Assembly: GCF_002289565.1 (NCBI RefSeq)
Contig: NZ_NTFY01000096.1
Coordinates: 1 to 45,288, forward strand
DNA length: 45,288 nt
Direction of reading: 5' to 3'
DNA from: Rhodopirellula sp. SM50
GTDB lineage: Bacteria; Planctomycetota; Planctomycetia; Pirellulales; Pirellulaceae
Shown here one piece after another: positions 42,065 through 45,288 of this stretch. A model generated the notes under the pieces. The model was not told where the DNA came from. It ran no database searches and saw nothing but the letters and a program-made list of their open reading frames with translations. Made by a program: the position numbers and the translations under genes. Position 1 is the first letter of the stretch. Every line of letters begins with the position of its first letter.

Positions 42065-44065
42065 ATGGGCGAAACCATTCGTTATTTGATGGTCGCCGTT
42101 GCCGCACTGATCTCGATCCTCCAGATCGCGCCTGCCCGGCTCGTCGCGCAGGGGCCGAGCGGCGGAATTGAAATTCCGCCATCGCTCTCTGGTGCGTTTG
42201 GGGCATCTGAATCGCGAGCGGAGTCGTCGCGTGGTGCCGGCGGATCCGGATCGGCTTCGATGAGCTTGCCCAATTTTACCGGCGGTGTCGACACTCAGCG
42301 TGTGGGGCCTCGAGCCGGTGGTCCGACAACCGATCCCACGACCTCCCGTGATCGTGCTTGGCTTTCCGAGACGACGTCCGGGGTCAAACGGCCGACGACC
42401 GAACCGGTGGGTTCCACCGCGTTTGGCGGCCAGTCGTCTTCGCCGTCGCCCAATAACCTTCGCAGCAACCCAAACCGAAACACGATTGCGACGGTCGGTG
42501 CCACCCAGGATCCGCAAAGTCGAGAAGCTCAATTGATGGCGAACGCGCGAGAGTCGACGGCATCACCAAGCAGCGCCGGCAGCGGGGCATCGCGTGGCTT
42601 TGGTAGTCTACCGTCCGGCGTGCGGCTGCCAGACCAAGGCAACACGGCGGGTTCCAACGCCACATTCGGCAGCGAGTTCGCACGGAATCCGGCCACGGCG
42701 TCGTCCAGTCCGACAAACCGCCCCGTCTACGGCCCACCGACCGCTCAAGAAGCCAACTACGATCTGTCCGTCTTCAACGCGAACAATCGAACCCATTCGA
42801 ACGCCGCCACTGCCCAGACCGCCAATCCCCCAAATTACAGTTCGCAAAACTTCGGTTCCTCAAACTCGGCCAGGACGACGGCGCAGCAAGATTTGCTGTA
42901 TCCGGGGAATGTGCCCGGTGGAGCGGCGTCGCGGCAAACCGCGACCGGTGGTTCGGCATTGGGATTTCCTGCCGCCGATCCCCGCTCGATGACTTCCACC
43001 GGAACGGCCGGCGGTAACGCGGCGACCAACACGGCGCCTCCCGGCGTGCCCTCCAGTTGGACCTATGAACAGATTGCTCAGCTGGGGCAATTGTTTGGGA
43101 TCCAGCACACGGATCCGCGGATGGGCGACAAGGCCTTCGTGAACGACCTCTACGCCAGCTATCGAGAGTACTTGGCAAAACAGCAAGCCGCTCAGGCGAG
43201 TGCCGAGACGACGGCCAACGCGGCCGCACCGGGTCGCTGGTCGGCCGGTGGCATCGGGGTGGGTGGACAGGCGGGATGGAACCTGCCGGGCGTTCAACCA
43301 CCCGCCGGAACGTCTCAACCGGGTGCACCGGGCGGCTTGGCGGGCGGATTGGCGGGGACGGATCCACGTCTCGCCAGTCTCGATGGCGCCCCGACCACGG
43401 CCGGTGGCGGCACTTGGGGTTCAGAGAACAATCCCACGCGCAGGACCGACGTGGATCCGCGTTTGTCCCAGAAAGATATCGATGGATTGCCTCCAGGGGC
43501 ATGGTCCTATGACAAGTACGGCAACCCGATCGACAAGGAACGTTATGTCTTGGATCGATTTGGCGAACGTGTGGATGAGGAAACGCAGTGGGAGCTGACG
43601 ATCGGGCGCAAGCGTCGCATGGAAGAAGAGCGTCTGGCTAAACTGGAGGCCGAGCGAGTCCGAACGGCGCTGCCGGCTGATTCATCGCTGGGCCAGCCCA
43701 GTGCCAGTGACCGTTTGCTCGGCGGCAACGGAGTCTCGGCGGGGTCGTTTCGACCGCCTGTCGGAGGCGCCGGCGCGGCCGACCGGCCCAACCTGGCCGG
43801 CAACGGCGGCGTCGGTCAGCGTGACCCGGGCCAACACGATCCAGGTCAGCAAGCCCCGGGTCAGGGCAACCGTGTGCGCTCGGCGGACCAGGCCGGGATC
43901 GCGGGGGCGATTGGCAGATCGAATCCTTACGTCAACGTCTTCTTGCTCTGCTCGCTGGTGGCCAACGCGTTCCTGTTTATCTCGTTGCATCGCTTGTGGT
44001 ACCACCACCGCGATCTGATCGCGTCGAGCCGAATGGCTGCCAGCGGGATGTCCAACAACGAGTAG
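42065..44065 (+). CDS. Long low-complexity protein with C-terminal membrane anchor
   Basis: A 666-residue protein: signal-like start (IRYLMVAVAALISILQIAPA, cleavage near VAQ/GP), about 450 residues of Ser/Gly/Ala/Asn/Thr/Pro/Gln low complexity, a helical segment (WTYEQIAQLGQLFGIQHTD, then YASYREYLAKQQAAQ), a Tyr/Arg-rich coil (DPRLSQKDIDGLPPG, RKRRMEEERLAKLEAERV) and a final membrane helix (VNVFLLCSLVANAFLFIS) with short basic tail. AGGGAAG lies six bases before the ATG. It would span the periplasm as a flexible tether. I do not recognise a family. Long spacer proteins of this kind are seen in planctomycete envelopes. Confidence 0.7.
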   Translation: MGETIRYLMVAVAALISILQIAPARLVAQGPSGGIEIPPSLSGAFGASESRAESSRGAGGSGSASMSLPNFTGGVDTQRVGPRAGGPTTDPTTSRDRAWLSETTSGVKRPTTEPVGSTAFGGQSSSPSPNNLRSNPNRNTIATVGATQDPQSREAQLMANARESTASPSSAGSGASRGFGSLPSGVRLPDQGNTAGSNATFGSEFARNPATASSSPTNRPVYGPPTAQEANYDLSVFNANNRTHSNAATAQTANPPNYSSQNFGSSNSARTTAQQDLLYPGNVPGGAASRQTATGGSALGFPAADPRSMTSTGTAGGNAATNTAPPGVPSSWTYEQIAQLGQLFGIQHTDPRMGDKAFVNDLYASYREYLAKQQAAQASAETTANAAAPGRWSAGGIGVGGQAGWNLPGVQPPAGTSQPGAPGGLAGGLAGTDPRLASLDGAPTTAGGGTWGSENNPTRRTDVDPRLSQKDIDGLPPGAWSYDKYGNPIDKERYVLDRFGERVDEETQWELTIGRKRRMEEERLAKLEAERVRTALPADSSLGQPSASDRLLGGNGVSAGSFRPPVGGAGAADRPNLAGNGGVGQRDPGQHDPGQQAPGQGNRVRSADQAGIAGAIGRSNPYVNVFLLCSLVANAFLFISLHRLWYHHRDLIASSRMAASGMSNNE

Positions 44066-44487
44066 TGGTGTTAGCGTTCAAACTGAGGGTGGGGGACCTG
44101 AATGGCACGGGTAAGAGCGTTGGTGTGCAGGCTTTAGCCCAATACCGCTAAGCCAAGCGTTGTTTCTTCAGAGGAGGGCCCGTAGGCTCGCGCCAAACGG
44201 CTGATATTCGTTTGATATCAGCCGGTTCGCGCCAGCGTCCGGGCCCCCTCATTCATGTTCACTTAGCGCTATTGGGCTTTAGCCGCCCACTGTCGCTGCG
44301 TCGCAGCGACCGAGAATCGCCTAAAGGCTAAACACCAACGTTTGCGGAATCCCTTGCGACTGATGCCCGTGTCATAGATACCTGCCCCCTTTTCCGCTCG
44401 ACCGCTGTGATGAAGTTGGCTACCGCCGGGGCTCTGATCCGGCTAATCTCTTGGCGTCTGACATCTCGCCACGCTCAAGACGATCCG
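44066..44487. other. Gene-free stretch before apt
   Basis: Over half is the nested inverted-repeat element. The last 150 bases before apt contain no clear promoter consensus, and an in-frame ATG at 44407 extends apt by 27 residues that do not resemble the family. Confidence 0.5.
44118..44340. repeat. Nested inverted-repeat element
   Basis: Three layers of inverted repeats share one centre: CGTTGGTGT at 44118-44126 with ACACCAACG at 44332-44340; arms at 44130-44152 and 44262-44284 (20 of 23 pairing); and an inner long hairpin from GGGCCC at 44176 to GGGCCC at 44246, tipped by a perfect 10-bp stem (44198-44207 with 44215-44224). There is no coding capacity. The shape is that of a miniature mobile element or a folded RNA. 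Confidence 0.75.
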
Positions 44488-45006
44488 ATGACGATTGATC
44501 TAAAAAGTTTCATTCGCGACATTCCAAATTTCCCCAAGCCGGGAATCATCTATCGCGATATCGCCCCGTTGCTGCTCGATCCCCAGGCCTTCAAGGCTGC
44601 CACCGAAGCCATGGCGGCACCGTTCGACGGCGAAACGGTCGACGTGGTCGCCGCCGCCGAAGCGAGGGGATTCATCTTTGCCGCGCCGTTGGCGCTGCAC
44701 TTGAACGCCGGATTCGTGCCGATTCGCAAACCCGGCAAGCTGCCCTTTGAAACGCATTCCCATTCGTATGACCTGGAGTACGGCAGTGACGAGTTGCACG
44801 TCCACATCGACGGGGTGCTTCCAGGTCAGCGGGTGATCATCGTCGACGACCTGCTCGCGACCGGCGGCACGATGCAGGCCTGTTGCAAGCTGCTGGAACT
44901 CTGCCAGGCCGAGATCCTGGGGTGTTCGTTCCTGATTCACTTGGCGGGGCTAAAGGGCGAAACCAAGCTGCAGCCCTACCGCGTCGAATCGGCCATCGTC
45001 TATTAG
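44488..45006 (+). CDS. apt: Adenine phosphoribosyltransferase
   Basis: A 172-residue Apt, which makes AMP from adenine and PRPP in purine salvage. IRDIPNFPKPGIIYRDIAPLL is the standard N-terminus (part: IPNFPKPGIIYRDI), EARGFIFAAPLAL and VPIRKPGKLP follow, and the PRPP-binding VIIVDDLLATGGTM is intact. It ends HLAGLKG...YRVESAIVY. The ATG at 44488 gives the normal family length. It is a single-gene unit, followed by repeat sequences to the end of the window. Confidence 0.95.
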   Translation: MTIDLKSFIRDIPNFPKPGIIYRDIAPLLLDPQAFKAATEAMAAPFDGETVDVVAAAEARGFIFAAPLALHLNAGFVPIRKPGKLPFETHSHSYDLEYGSDELHVHIDGVLPGQRVIIVDDLLATGGTMQACCKLLELCQAEILGCSFLIHLAGLKGETKLQPYRVESAIVY

Positions 45007-45288
45007 CGCTCGCGCCAATGCTTTCTCGTTTGACGCCAAGCGGGGTGTTCTTGTTCGCGGTAGGGCGCGAGCCTCTCCGGTCTTTGAAGCTGTTTTCAAG
45101 CTGAAACCGGACGGCTCGCGGGCTGTCGATTTAGTCGCGATCTGCTGAGTCAATGGTGAGCCGCTGGCCGTAAGGCCTCGGGCGGGCGGCGGACTGCCCG
45201 GCCGCTCGTATAACGAAAATACAGTTCCATTAGAATGGACTGTGGTTGTTCGTGAGGAGCGATTTACGGCCGCTGTGACTTTGACCAC
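45007..45288. other. Window end with mosaic repeat copy D
   Basis: The stretch 45029-45205 joins three pieces: TGACGCCAAGCGGGG as in the 39439 repeats, the inverted-repeat arms (GGTAGGGCGCGAGCC...CCGGACGGCTCGCG, about 45060-45120), and the end of the 134-bp unit in reverse orientation (about 45155-45205). The final 80 bases may be the upstream region of a gene outside the window. Confidence 0.75.

Overview
The window looks like a chromosome segment from a planctomycete of the Pirellulaceae type (Rhodopirellula-like). This is inferred, not searched. The reasons are the moderately high GC content, the PQQ-like beta-propeller, Gfo/Idh/MocA, formylglycine-generating-enzyme-like and SGNH secreted proteins, several small secreted proteins with no recognised family, Tex with a long RGG tail, widely spaced genes, and many palindromic repeats between genes. 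No rRNA, tRNA, transposase, integrase, phage gene or CRISPR array was seen.

Layout. 1-4.1 kb: a secreted PQQ-like propeller (-), an SGNH-type hydrolase (+), and an orphan ParA with a small upstream partner (-). 4.1-9.4 kb: Tex, a small hypothetical gene and a VOC protein (+). 9.4-11.2 kb: heptamer repeat arrays, an ankyrin lipoprotein (-) and two small unknown genes (+). 11.3-13.7 kb: an ABC ATPase overlapping its permease. 13.8-19.0 kb: a type I secretion-like trio of ABC-fold membrane protein, HlyD-like adaptor and TolC-like channel; the nucleotide-binding domain of the ABC protein has lost every catalytic motif. 19.0-22.2 kb (-): a Tat-exported oxidoreductase, an FGE-like protein and the remains of a second PQQ-like propeller with an internal deletion. 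22.5-32.1 kb (+): a housekeeping run of ybaB, recR, rpoN, a short uvrC, an AMP-forming ligase, a CT398-like coiled-coil zinc-ribbon protein, coaE, rho and ribH. 32.2-36.7 kb (-): type IIA topoisomerase subunits A then B. 37-45 kb (+ mostly): two small secreted proteins, a cytosolic helical protein next to a WXG100-like protein, a small membrane protein, a THI5-like substrate-binding lipoprotein (-), a long low-complexity tail-anchored protein, and apt.

The most unusual coding feature is the secretion-type trio with a catalytically dead ABC subunit. The most suggestive regulatory features are a very C-rich, G-poor leader before rho (candidate Rho autoregulation), a sigma-54-type -24/-12 match before rpoN itself, and a sigma-70-like promoter followed by a small hairpin before tex.

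The intergenic DNA carries several repeat classes: near-perfect long inverted repeats between convergent genes, clusters of short palindromes with an AGGC-N-GCCT core, 7-bp and 8-bp tandem arrays, and a mosaic family of inverted-repeat elements whose modules recur near 22.4, 25.3, 39.5, 41.8 and 45.1 kb in different orders and orientations.
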